Below, in pieces: positions 52,068 through 64,000 of a stretch of DNA of 64,000 bases. The number at the start of each line of letters is the position of its first letter. The first letter of the stretch is position 1. Below the pieces are notes generated by a model, which saw only the letters and a list, made by a program, of their open reading frames with translations, made no database searches and was not told the origin of the DNA. A program made the translations under genes and the position numbers. The stretch comes from Turritopsis dohrnii (taxonomy: Eukaryota; Cnidaria; Hydrozoa; Anthoathecata; Oceaniidae), in NCBI GenBank assembly GCA_027922465.2, contig BQMF02000010.1:558001-622000 (forward strand), in the 5' to 3' direction.

Positions 52068-53878
52068 GTGACAGTTTATGGGAAAAGGATAACAAGCTAA
52101 ATTTCGATTTAAATCGAAATTTCGATTTTCGATTATTTAAAGCTAAATTTCGATTTTTTAAAATCGAAATTTAGCTTCAAAAAATCGAAATCGAAATCGA
52201 AATTTAGCTTCTAAAAAATCGAAATTTAGCTTCTCAAAATCGAAATCGAAATTTAGCTTCTAAAATTCGAATTCGAAATTTAGATTCTAAAAAAATCGAT
52301 TTTTGAATTCTAAATGGAGTACCATTATCGCTGTTAAAAGTTTTGTTTATATTTTTCACATCGGTATGCGCCATTTTGGTTTTTGACCGGGGGACTTTGT
52401 TACTTCGCTAAATCGAAATAAAAAGTTTCCGAAAAATATCCATCAAGTTTACATTTCTATATCGTTTTGTTTTAATAATCTGGTCATCTGTCGTCAGTGA
52501 TCTTTTATTGAATCTAATGCTCTCGTTATGGACTTTGTCTCATGATAAAAGACAATAAAAAAATACGTATAGAACAGGTTATATACTTTCATTAAAATAA
52601 AGGTGAGTATAACAAAAGCTGTTAAAATATTTTCATTTGTCTCTCTCCTCCTTTGAACCTTAAAAAAAATTTGAATTTCCAGTTAATAACGAAACTCCAG
52701 TTGTTGAATGTTTCTTTTTTTCGCAATGTTTACAATTTTTTGCAATGTTTGCATTTTTCTTGAAATTTGATTCACTCGCATGCCAGATGGCCGAGCGGTG
52801 GCCTAAAAAAGTATAATCGAATCCAACTTCCAAGCACACAAAATCTGGCCGTCGTCGACCAACAAAGTTGAGCAATAGTTGTCACTGAACATGCACAGAA
52901 CTGGCCGCGTACGTATGTACGGGCAAAATCGCACGAGTGGAGGTTGGCCTTTAAGTCACCAGAAGATCACATTACAAGGTTTTAAAATAATAAACTTTTT
53001 CCCCCGAAGGAGTTTACCAAAATAGCGATCGAACAACGGAATAAAAAAGAATTACAGCGTACGGTTTCTATTCTTAACAACTTTAGCAGTAACTGTCGTT
53101 TCTTTTATATCTAACTGAATGAGAACCAGGTAATTAGTTCAGTATTAAACACTAACGCGTGCTACCTGTAATTATACTGAATTCGGTACAACAACAACAT
53201 CTAGAATTTACATAATTTAAGCCGAAAAGGATTCTTATTGGTTAAGAAGCCGCGAAACTTTTACCAGCCAATCGGATTGCAAGAAGTATGTCAACACGAA
53301 AATTAATGCAAAACAGAAGCGAAAGAAAGTAGAATTTCAGCATGTTGCGACATCCATCAAAAGTTAACAGCTGGACGTTTAAACTTTTGAAAATTTTTGT
53401 TGTAAAGTGAATATACATTTTCATTGTTTCTATTGGCTATATACCAATAAAACTTTATATGATTAGTGGTCACACAAAAAAGCAAAATGTACGGTTTAGT
53501 GTTCCCATTATAACGAAACATTTACAATGACAACAAAATCTTATTTACGTAACACTTATTCTTATGATTAACATCGATTCTGGTTAAAGAAATCGATTTT
53601 CTGATTTATGAAATCGAATAATTAGATTCTTTTAAAATCGAATAATTTAGATTCTTTTAAAATCGAATAATTTAGATTCTTTTAAAATCGAAATTTAGCT
53701 TCAAAAAATCGAAATCGAAATCGAAATTTAGCTTCTAGAAAATCGAAATTTACCTTCTAAAAATCGAAATCGAAATCGAAATTTAGATTTCATAAAATCG
53801 ATTTTTTTCAGCTAAATTTCGATTTAAAAAGAATCGAAATTTAGCTTGTTATCCTTTTCCCATAAACCGTCACATATA
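52068..53878. mobile_element. Element with ~40-bp inverted ends and AATCGAAATTTAGCTT subterminal repeats
   Basis: ATATGTGACAGTTTATGGGA then AAAGGATAACAAGCTAAATT at the left is mirrored at the right (AATTTAGCTTGTTATCCTTT then TCCCATAAACCGTCACATAT). Both ends carry 8-12 copies of AATCGAAATTTAGCTTC in opposite orientations. About 1.2 kb of interior has no recognisable transposase. The class is unknown; a non-autonomous DNA transposon is the simplest reading. Confidence 0.75.
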
Positions 53879-55882
53879 TACTTTTTTCAGAGATAAGAAA
53901 TGTCATTTTTCTTTCCATACAAAGTATGGCATCAAGCATCTTTCACAAACAATATCTTTGTATTTGAAACATGAGCAGAAATTGTGTTAGTAGCTAAAAA
54001 TACTTATGTTATATGGTAAATCATAGAGACATTACAAAACAGTAACATCATCGTGGAATTTATATAACTAACTCTGTTGTTAATTCAGCCACCGTGAGTT
54101 GGGGCGGGATTTAACTCTATGGGGTGAGATTCAACAGTACCATTATATATATCCAGACCACAACATTCAACAAAATAATTCAAAATTTCAAAACAACAAC
54201 GCATATCTGAACCAAGATGTAATATACACTTATAAAATAATAAAATACACATCACAATAAACATTTTTTTACATTTTAGCAATAGCCAAATGTAAATTGC
54301 CTTTGAGTTCTTCAAATCCCAACACAAGTTAAAAGACTTCGTACAGCCGTGCACGTTTATTTTTAAAATATCAATTAGGATTTCTCAAAGACGGTTTCCA
54401 TGAAGTAATGTCAACCCTCTGCCCAGCCACCTTTTCGCTTTTTCAAGCGTGTTACCTTATTACAATAATGCGCAGGTTGTATTTTGGGGTGCGTGGGTGG
54501 AAGCAATGTAGTGAAACAAACTGAAGGAGATGATTGATCACTGTGCAAAATTTGTTTCTCAAAGACAGTTTTCACTAAGGAATATCTTCCCCTAAAACAC
54601 CTTTATGTCCAACCTAGCACACCTACAAAGCTTATCGGCGGGTCTTACTGTGCGTGTGTCGTCTTGAGCTGAGATGTAAAGGACACAATGAAGTAGAGAA
54701 TTGATTGACTTTGCAATTAATGCGTAAAGGGTTTTGCACAAAGATTTAAAAGTGCACATCGTATTCACTCCATCAATTCCCATTGCTACTCAGTTGAAAA
54801 GATTCACCACTGGATAATGAACTCGAGAGATAGAAAATCTTCTTCAGTGGCCCTGTTAATGAGTGTTTGGAGTATTTTTGTTTTCTACAGGGGGTAAAAA
54901 TACGATATAAATTTTATATCAAAGTTTCCTGAAAGAACTTCCTTGTGGATATTATCTATCTTATCTATCTTTAAGATTTTTTAGCTTTGTGTTATTTTGT
55001 TTACTTTCATTTGGCTTTTTTCTCTTTCTTGGCATTTTCTACCCAATATTCCCGGAAACGAATCTGAAATGCCAGGACTGTTTTTACGTAAAATTAAGAA
55101 ATAAGAATAAGATTCAAAAATCAGTTTTTCCCCGTTTGACTACGTGTTTTCCCGTTTAAAGAAAAACTGAACCCACCTATTCCAGTTAAGCTTCTACAGG
55201 CAGGTCGGAAAATTAAGCGTGCAATATTGCAATGTTAAGCCCGTAGAAGTTAAACGTGCAATATAGATGAGTTTCTTAGTGACGTAATGTTTATAAACAC
55301 CAGCGTTCTTTGCTCGATAACTTTCCTGTGAGTATGCGCACGCGGCCTCGCAGGAAATAAAAGTCTCTTTATACACTTCAAAATGTTGTCACTTTATTTG
55401 GTTCTCTGGAGTCCCCTTAAAGACAATCGACATTAGAAAGTTTCAATACACATTAGCACTTCCTATCTATTTTCATGCATTGTATTTGATTTTTAGTATG
55501 TACAAGGTATAAAAGTGTAATTAACATTGGAAACTCGTCTATAAGGATTACCCAGACTGTTAAGAGCCTTCGTTCGTTGAAGACCGAGACGTCTGACAAT
55601 TATAGCTAGCGCTGGAGGGTGGCAAAGTCACATCATGACATCAGTCTATGGGAAAATAACTTATTTTTGTTGGTGGAAAAATGACTTTATAGGTTTCTGC
55701 AGGTGATAAATTTAGTTGTGATGCGGGGTATTCAGATTTATATACATAATTTCATGATGCGGGTCCGAATGCGGGGAGTTCACATTAGTGAACTAATCAT
55801 TATTAGTGTTTATTTATCGGAAATTCTCCATTTGATTGACCTGGTTACATTTTCCTTATTTGAATTACAAACATCATGCATA

Positions 55883-57220
55883 GAGTGCCTGCTCCCCTTA
55901 CCGCTATGTGCCGCTTGCCGCTAACTTTGAGTTTGATGGTTTATTTACTTCATTTAAAGACAACAAATCAAACCAAACTAATTATTATCTAAAAGCATAT
56001 TCATTCAGCCATCATTATGGAAAGTTTCAAAGTGAATTGCCAAATACTTACTGATTAATAGAGTAAAATCTAACACCGGGTCGCGATCATTGTGAAAATA
56101 ATATTAAAAATGGCTTCCTCGAAAAATAAACGCTTTAAAATTCAGTGTCATAAATAACAGAGCATATCGTTTCCTTGTTATTCCTCTGCTGTCTTGAATG
56201 CTACCAACATCTGAGATTTTATCCACACAAACAGTTTTCTTGTATATATCGTACGCGAGCAAATCATCTAAAATTTACCGCAAGGTAATTCTGTAACCAC
56301 GTGTCCTTTCTCCGCTATAGCAACAAAATTTGTTCTTGTTAGCACTGATTTCAGCTTGATTATTCAATCAGTTAAATTTTCAATTAGCGTGAAATCCCAC
56401 GTTGATAATATCACCCATAGATTTATCGTTCAAGAAAACATGAAACTTTTCACCCAACCTTTTCACCAACTGTCATTAAAAAATTTTTATTGCGTTAACG
56501 CTTTTTAGCAATTGCAACTACGTTGAATTCTATAGGATCATTCTAGCGTGTATCCTCCGCATGTTGAAAATCTCCACCACAAGTGTAGAAACAATTGATT
56601 TCATATGTTGCGAGTGTAAAAAATAATTCAATACATGTTGATAATTACATTCGCCGTTCATGCTTTTAACAAAATAACGATGCCTGTGTTTATTGTATAA
56701 TTACTCTAGGCTCACAATAGGCCAATTCCCATCACTTGTCTAGATTTTTGCGATCAAAAGTTGACTTGTCGAGACGGCACAATTGTTTTCTAAAAAACTT
56801 CGCTCATAAAAATATGGCTGCCTTCGATTTGTAAACAGTAAAGGCATGCATTTTTATTAAGCCTGTGGTTGTCTTATATCTGCAGAAGAAAGGAGGAAAG
56901 CACTTAAATTGAGAGAAAAGGGATTAAACTGTTATTATGAACACTAAATTACATAAAATTTTGTTATTTGCATCACTTTTGACGAACGTGAAATTAGTTA
57001 GCGGAAAGAGGAACAAGTTAGCAGAAAGAGGAACATCACCCCGATGATGTTTACGATTACAGTATTTGTTATCAATCTTATTCTCCTCGTTTGTTCTTGT
57101 TGATTTAGTATCTAGGATGACCATTTGTGGTGCTAAATCCATTTAACTGTGTTTTTACGTTTGCATTGACGGATTTTGCAACATTATAATTAAAGTTAGC
57201 GGTAAGGGGAGCAGGCACTC
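55883..57220. mobile_element. TA-flanked element with GAGTGCCTGCTCCCC ends, 1338 bp
   Basis: GAGTGCCTGCTCCCCTTACC at the left and its exact inverted copy at the right, each followed inward by GTTAGCGG/CCGCTAAC motifs; TA on both sides (55881-55882 and 57221-57222). No transposase seen. Confidence 0.8.
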
Positions 57221-58019
57221 TAATAGAAAAATTTCTTTGAAACTTAATGTTTCTTGGAATAAGTTTGTTCTTCAAACTAAGTAATTTCAAATAAGACTTA
57301 AATTGGTTCCCTTAAAAGCTTGTAAACGTTTGTAAATCAAAGAAATGCCACACTTACCTAACTTCTATCGACTGGTGTAAGGTGTGTGTTATGCCAAATC
57401 AAACGCCTGCTAATACCGTGCATGCAAGAACGTACGGCAGGCTGCAAAACCAAAACATGACTGCAGAACCTTTTAATGACGTCATTGCTTACATGTCTTG
57501 AACTTATAACTTTACCATTCGAAATTCTCAAAAGGGAAGTCTCATTTTTGATAGAACTACTTTTGAGGGGATTTATGAAACAACTAGTTAATTCTATTCG
57601 ATAAAATCATTATCCTTTTGAGCTCATGAGAATAGCAAATTGAGTGCGAGAACATAAACTAAAAAGAGATTTGGGAGTCTCTGTTCAATCGTAAGGGGTT
57701 TAGGTACGAAAAAGAAAGCAAAACATTCCAACATGGTGGTGTCGCAACTTGTGGAGCTAGCCCAACGAAAACAAATTATGGGCTCAAATCATCTACAATA
57801 ATGGCGTTTCCCGATTAGTTGTATGGATATTTGAATAAACCGTATTATTTGCTTTGGTGTTTTTTATCCAGAGTTAACTTTCTATGATGAAAATTTGAAG
57901 GAAGAAGCCAAACGGCCTACCACCGACGAACACAAAAAAACCGGAAAAAAATAAACAATTTTTGTTGGTGAACATTGCCAATCTTAAAACTACTATAGAT
58001 CAAAATTAAGTTATAGAAG

Positions 58020-61000
58020 ATGTCATCAAAGGTAAAAGTAGCAGTGAGAGTGAGACCACTCAATAAAAGGGGTAGGTCATAGATAATTTCTTCTTGTTAA
58101 TTAACTTCCTTTGAGAATGATTATGTATTTAATACAAATAAGAAATTTTGCCCTTTTATTAGTCATAACAACAATATAAGCAATATATAACAAAATTATA
58201 TCAAGAAGCAATATAATTTTGCAGTCGAGCTCGTGATTATGTATAGTTAGAGATTTAAAATTTGATGCTAGCTAGGTGATCTTAATTTTAAACAAAAATC
58301 TTATCAACATCATTTATGATGTTTTATAAAAACCCTTGAATCTGAAAATAGTTGTTTCGGGTCTGTGTATAAATTGAAATTTAGAATAAGCATGTGAAAT
58401 ATTTTGACTGGGAAGGTGTTAATTTATGTATGACATTGTATGTAAAGTAGTACATTTTCTACACTATAAATGTATGTGATGGCATTATAATATTCCCAAG
58501 AATATATAATTTTTGTTTATTCATGAAATTGTATAGTTAATAATAATTTCAATATAGTTTAAAGTTTTCATACAAAAAAGCATGTCTGGCCATCTAAAAA
58601 AGTATATTTTTATATAGTTTATAATAGTGACCTCTTGAAAAAAGATCTGCTTTTAGTTGTAAACATAAGTGGACCCATGTGCATATGATGTCTTTCTGTT
58701 TTTTGTTCAGTATTAATATTTTAAAATACCCACACAATGGTATTGAGTACTTGAATTTGTATTTACCATTTGTTTTTATATACTATTTAGAAAGTTGTAA
58801 ATATGCGACTATTGGATTTTTACTCATTGAAACTTCTATGTGATCTTTCAAACATTAAATCAAGTAATTTTTAAAAAAATGATCTTCTTTTGCTATGTTT
58901 GTATTTTTGTATATAAACATGTATTTTTGATTTACCAAACATCATTTAAGACCATATTAAAGGTTTTTGTAGGTAAATATTCTTGACAGGCTATACTTTA
59001 TGCATCAGACCCTACAAACTTCTGAAATGCCAGCATTTTCCGAAACTATAAAAATTGAAAATATGTCAATCAATGATGCAGTAACAATAGTTCTACAACC
59101 TTATTTTAATAATAGCTTTCTCTGTTTATAGCTTTATATCAAACTTGAAGACGAACCCCTTTTTTCTGCAAAATCGTTTTTATGCTTAGAAAATCAATAT
59201 GGATAGGGATGTCCTCATCATTGTGTTGAAATTTCAAGATAGTATGTGAATGATAAAGCACGCGAAACCTTTGTTGGACATTTTCTCAATCTTGCTTTAA
59301 CAATCTGCTATATATTTTGTTATTTCACCTGCAACTTGTCTAGACTAAATTCTATTGAAAAATGTTTTTAGATTATGTACTTTTCTGTAGAAAATGATAT
59401 TTGTTAGATTGTGGCATTTATGTAGAAAATTCTAGCTCCCTTTACAGAAAAAAACTATAGAGAATAAGAATTTGAATTTACTGATAATGAAAGACATTTC
59501 AGAAAAAATTAAACAAAAACAAAAAACAAAAACAAAATGATGCTACTTTTAACACCTGTGTAATCTATTTAAAATAGAATATCTTTCCATGGTTACTATG
59601 TTACAAAGGAGGGTTTCTAGAAACCACAATACGAGTAAAGGAAGAATAATCTAATTCTACTGATCCCTTTCATTATCTATTTATTAACATTATGGCACAA
59701 GTGATATTGATATAAAAACTTCCTTCAGAATAATCAAGTAAAATGCTTTTTTATGTCAGTTTACCATATCTGACTTTGTATTAATATATGAGGTTTTGCA
59801 TGCTGAAAAGACCATTAGCTAAATGATAGAACAATCACCCACAGGGTCTCCCATTCCAGGCTGAAAAGATTTTTTCTCTTTTATTGCTTGGTTAACCCAA
59901 AGATCTTTCATAAATTGATCTTTTAATTAAAAGAGATTAACTTTTAAGTATGCTTATTTAAACTAAACATTCTTTTGGCAGATAACATCATTTTTTAACA
60001 TCAGTGTAAAACAAGATGCTTTTTTTATCAACTCTTTTTTATTCATGTTTTTATAAATGTCCCCAAGTTATGAATTAACTTTGAATATTATAACTAAAAA
60101 CAAAAAAAAAATCACATGTTTTTTCTCTTTTAGTTTCATGAACTGAAAAAACTGCAGGGATGATAAAAAATTATTTTCATGAAATAACACTCAAATTTTT
60201 CTTCATTAGGTACTACGCAATTTAGAAAATAAATTTTTGAGTTCTCATTTATTATTAAGAGACTCATAGCTGTATTTTAATTCCTAAAACTCTTAAGCTC
60301 CGTTATCAACTTTGTTTAAATTTCAAATATTAAAGTTTTGCAATGTCAAAGGAGCTAGAAATTATTGAGTTGGATTATTCAACTTTTTTGCATAGATGCT
60401 TAACACTTGAGTTAATACACAATAGTTCTATAAATATTTCATGATCAACATTATTGGTCTAAATGGGGTTTTAAAATCTCATAATTATCATAAAATATTC
60501 ATGGCTACAACTCTATGCTTTGAAATCTTCATCATGGAATTGAATAGGTTTTCAAGTTGATAAATATCAGTGGTATCATATCGTTTCTGCATCTTCAAAA
60601 ACCATGTGTTGCTAAACAAAAAAAGTGTGGAATAATTTATTTGTTCCAAATGTTTGCATGAACCATGTAAAAAAATGTGATTTCTTTCCAGGTGGAAGGT
60701 TTAATTTACTTTGCCTTCTGATTTTCAAAGCCAATAGAAAAATATAAGGATAGTCACATATACATGAAAACTTTCAAAACAAAACAATCGTAACTTTGAT
60801 TATTGACCCAATGGTTATAGAAGTGTTTTCAGGTCTGATCATGAATGAAATGCTTGGAAATCACAAGCTAAATTGTGTATTTTCAAATAATGGAATGCTA
60901 TCAATGCACAGCATACAAAATCAAGATTTGTAATAAAAAAAATACAACACAACAATTCCATTCATGTCTTTTATTTGTAAAGAATGAATTTCTCCAATCA

Positions 61001-63766
61001 CGGGGAGTTCATTTAAAACGTAACTAATCTTTTTAATATAAATATTGATTTATCTTTTACACTCCCAATATGAAAACTGAAACAGAGAAACGTTTTTTTA
61101 TTATTTTCAAAGTTACGCAACTTTGTGCCAAAGGAATGCTAACTTATGCTAACTAACTGAACTGACTATAAAGAAGCGCAAGTGCAATTTGATAATGGCT
61201 GCCCAATTCAAATGCCAAGTCTATCTTAAGGAGTGAGTATTGCATAGTCATTGAGAAAAAGATATACAGGGTAAAACATATTGTATGCCTTGAATGAGGA
61301 AATAGTTGGCAGGATTTTGATATTCATCCTGAAGTAGCTGTAACTTCCTTTTTTAAATGTCATCGGATTTTTTGGTGTTGTCAAGAATCCAAACAAACTG
61401 TCCTGTCCCCTCCACATCACCCCCAAGGGATAAAACATGATTCCCAGTAATGTAATGGTGCATAGTTGACAATAAATTATGAATTACAGGCCTTGTCAGG
61501 AAGAAAAAGGGCGGCGTGCGACTACCGCACGCCTGAATTTAAAACTTCAAAAATATCTAATTTTTAGGCGTGTGATGGAGTGCGAAGCTTAAAAAGATTG
61601 TATACATTCGTTCTTGTAACGTAAAAAAACAGCTGGCACTGTCTAGACGCAGCGGAATTTATTTAAATATTTGTTTACTTTAAAGTACCAGTTGTATATC
61701 AAAAAGGCTTTTATTAATCTTGTTCATGAAAAACGTTTCTCTATTTATTAATCTTCTTGAAAAGAAGTTTTTGATGACGTTATCGACCACAACGAAAAGA
61801 GATACATAATTTCTTTCATGTGTTATTAAAAAAGTCGAATATGAAATTTACATTCGAAAACGTGTTTATCAATTTATATCACATCACGTTGCAGCATGTT
61901 TCGCAATATTGAAACAGAAATTGTCACCTGTCTTTGCTTATAGATATTTTTTCGAATGGAGCACGTAAAATTTTTTTCTTCTCGTGCTTAAATATTTTCA
62001 AAGACAGCTGACAGCTTTTGGGAATACTATCGTGACGTCTTAAAATGAATGAAAATGAATGATCATTTTTTTCAAAAGTTATCGAAGAAACTTTTTTACG
62101 TTGTGCAGTCGATCAATGTTTGATAATGAATGAATTTTCATTTCTTTTCTCAAAAGATCAAAGATTGTGAAAGCACGATTTTCCTTCATAATTGTTAATT
62201 ACATGTACGATCAAATGCGTTCGTGAACAGATTGCTTGTCTGCGTTTCTTATACTTTGACGACCCCACTAGTTCTCTTATTGAAAGATTTATTCTCTAGC
62301 CACAGAGGACTTCAGGTTTAAACATTATCAGGCAAGAAAAGTTAAGACTGCGAGAGTCAACCTTTAATGTATTGACGCCAGTCCTTGTGTTTGGGGTTCA
62401 CAAGTTTAAACGTCCCCCACTTGTGTGTAAAAGATTAGGCAGACATACAAAATTTCAGGCCTGAATTATTAACAATTATTTACAAACCAAGTGTCCACAT
62501 CAGTTGAAAACTGTAATTTTTAACCTACAGAAAATAAATAATAATAACCTTCCTTGTAGCTAATTGTACTTTTGTCTTTTTCTAAATTTTTCTCTAAACA
62601 TACAATGAATCTCATCAATAAACCATATCATTGACGAAAATAAAAAAAAATTGTTTTGAAATGTTTCCAGAATTTTACAGGGTCATCGGAAGTGGTGGAG
62701 CTGGGGAGGCACTTGACCACCACCCCTGCCATTTCCTACCGAATAAACTAATTTTGTTATTTCAATTTAGCATATCTTATTATAATAATCCGCGTTGTGC
62801 ATACCACTTTTATTTTAGAGAGTGATATATTTAGTTTTAATTTACGGTCATTGTCCTCTTATGTGCGCGTAAAACCACGTAGAGGCGAGAGACACTTTTT
62901 TCACGATCATTCCAAAAGCACGTGGCATCATTTGACGTCAGTTTTTTTATGATCACGGGGAATCATTACATTGCATCACCAATCGAACGCGACGTTTTGG
63001 GGGAAATATCTCGAGAACCAATAGGGATAACTGACGTTTTTTGGGGTCAGCGATACGGGTGATGGGGTGACGCATCATTTGGGCCTAAATTTTATTTGGT
63101 ACTGCGGATATGACGTCATCGAAATCTTTGATCAGCGATATCTCTCTAACGGTTGGTCGTAGCGAAACGATCCCATACATTTTTTTGACCAGTTTTTCGA
63201 GCTCTACAACATGGTTACATTTTCCGTTTCCAATTCATAAATTGAAATTTTCATCACGGGGATCGTTCACGGGAAAGGCAATTTTGACCCATCCTTTTCG
63301 AAGTTAAGTTCGGTAAAAAGTTTTTACCCGGGATACTAGTATAAAAATATACTACAAAAAAATAAACTCAACAGAGATCTCCCTTTTTTATCTTCACATC
63401 CATCACGTCCATGGTCACATTCGTCAACTTTTAAAATAGAAAGACAAACTAGCATGCTTATTTTAGCCAATATAGAAGGAAAAATTTGAAACATCTTGGC
63501 TTCCTCAGACACTTACTCTGAGCCACCCTATCTGAAAAAAGCTTCCAACGGCCCTGTATTAGGTTTTGAAAACTATAGTCTATAGTTATGATTTAATTAT
63601 GATGTAATTTTGATTTTGATGCAGTGGGAAAGAGGCACAACAACAAGTTCACTTACATTTCTTTTATGTTATCATAGAGATCGACTGTGGCACTGATGTT
63701 GTCATTGACATGAAAAGTGATCAGACCGTACTTAAAGCACCAAAAAATGAGAAGAAAAACCAACGT
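58020..63766 (+). CDS. Kinesin-3 family motor (KIF13-like), first two exons only
   Basis: Exon 1 (58020-58071) starts MSSKVKVAVRVRPLNKR, the first strand of a kinesin motor domain; its donor is AAAAGGG^GTAGGT, phase 1. Exon 2 (63678-63766, acceptor TTATCATAG) adds EIDCGTDVVIDMKSDQTVL and ends NEKKNQR at a CGT^GTATGA donor, phase 0. This matches the segment before the conserved FDYCFW strand, with VVIDM-x-QTVL closest in memory to KIF13A/B. The P-loop and the rest of the gene lie beyond the right edge, so the gene is partial by truncation of the window, not by mutation. Kinesin-3 motors carry vesicles along microtubules. The 5.6-kb first intron is very AT-rich and holds one hAT-like element. 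Kinesin is near certain, KIF13 likely, KIF16 or KIF1 less likely. Confidence 0.8.
61487..62463. mobile_element. hAT-like MITE, copy 4, right end deleted
   Basis: Very similar to 48828-49935 for most of its length, but missing one left hairpin and nearly all of the right terminal repeat: the body ends AAAATTTCAGG and then CCTG. A perfect AATTA duplication still flanks it, so the loss was internal and did not remove the flank. Confidence 0.82.
62800..63325 (+). repeat. Dispersed GGGCCTAAATTTT repeat, copy 4
   Basis: Full-length partner of 48000-48520; its right side continues to TTTTTACCCGGGATACTAG, which may be the true terminus. Confidence 0.75.
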
Positions 63767-64000
63767 GTATGATGATGTTTTTGTATATAAATCGTTTCCT
63801 ACAGATACAACTACAGTTTTTAGCGTAACATGATGTTTCTATTTTAGACATTTGCATATGATCATTGTTTTTGGTCCATGGATCCTAATGATCCGAAATT
63901 CTCAAGTAATTGTCTTATCTTTATTAAATGAAATGATTCTTTTACTTTTTAACGTAGAAATACATAATTCGTTTTGTGATTTCTCAATAGGTCAAGAATA

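Larger units (their letters stand above)
46931..58019. other. Intergenic between PFK and the kinesin gene
   Basis: PFK 5' side at the left. It holds the dispersed GGGCCTAAATTTT repeat (48000 and 51575), a hAT-like element (48828-49935), a decayed relative of its end (about 50740-50862), a 1.8-kb inverted-repeat element (52068-53878) and a TA-flanked element (55883-57220). A minus-strand frame at 54783-54592 (start MGIDGVNTMCTFKSLCKTLY, good Kozak, possible donor GCACA^GTAAGA) could be a first exon but matches no family I know. Confidence 0.5.
58072..63677. other. First intron of the kinesin gene
   Basis: About 58080-60950 is strikingly AT-rich, low-complexity and free of recognisable elements. 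The right part holds a hAT-like element (61487-62463) and a dispersed repeat (62800-63325). A run of AAAAACAAAAAACAAAAAC lies near 59510. Confidence 0.55.

Noticed and set aside
53590..53830. Regular short repeats resembling a CRISPR array
   Set aside because: Units and gaps vary in length, the array is mirrored at 52090-52310, and it belongs to an inverted-repeat element in animal DNA.

Overview
This is animal nuclear DNA, AT-rich with short GT-AG introns and many small DNA transposons. A cnidarian, probably a hydrozoan, fits best: one gene encodes a cysteine cluster of the minicollagen type (a cnidarian hallmark), and the gene families and transposon load agree. The species cannot be fixed from sequence alone.

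Six genes can be reconstructed. In order: a two-exon BTB/POZ-domain gene (+, 3986-4910); a single-exon Mpv17/PMP22-family membrane protein (+, 7206-7799); a nine-exon secreted protein with seven EGF-like modules and a minicollagen-like cysteine motif (+, 9476-18381); a two-exon BMP5-8-class TGF-beta ligand (+, 24465-27245); a 26-exon ATP-dependent 6-phosphofructokinase read on the minus strand (46930 down to 30115) that is complete and intact; and the first two exons of a kinesin-3 (KIF13-like) motor gene (+, 58020 onward) that runs off the right edge. Exon joins were worked out by hand from splice signals, phase and family alignment. Every join keeps frame. The genes look unrelated in function.

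The rest is mostly non-autonomous DNA transposons and tRNA-derived SINEs, often nested. A roughly 110-bp MITE family (ends CCAGTGGGCAAA, inner CACTGCGAAGGAG) has 15 recognised copies, all left of 36.1 kb. A CAGGCCTKGTC-ended, hAT-like family packed with GGCGTGCG/CGCACGCC hairpins has four copies, all right of 40.5 kb. One of these sits inside a SINE and another carries a Helitron-like insertion. Phosphofructokinase introns hold a pogo/Tigger-type remnant, a Harbinger-type remnant and two TA-flanked mariner-like elements.

The most interesting item is the EGF/cysteine-cluster gene, a candidate cnidarian-specific extracellular or nematocyst protein. No prokaryotic-style system, CRISPR array, LINE/LTR polymerase or convincing functional tRNA gene was seen.
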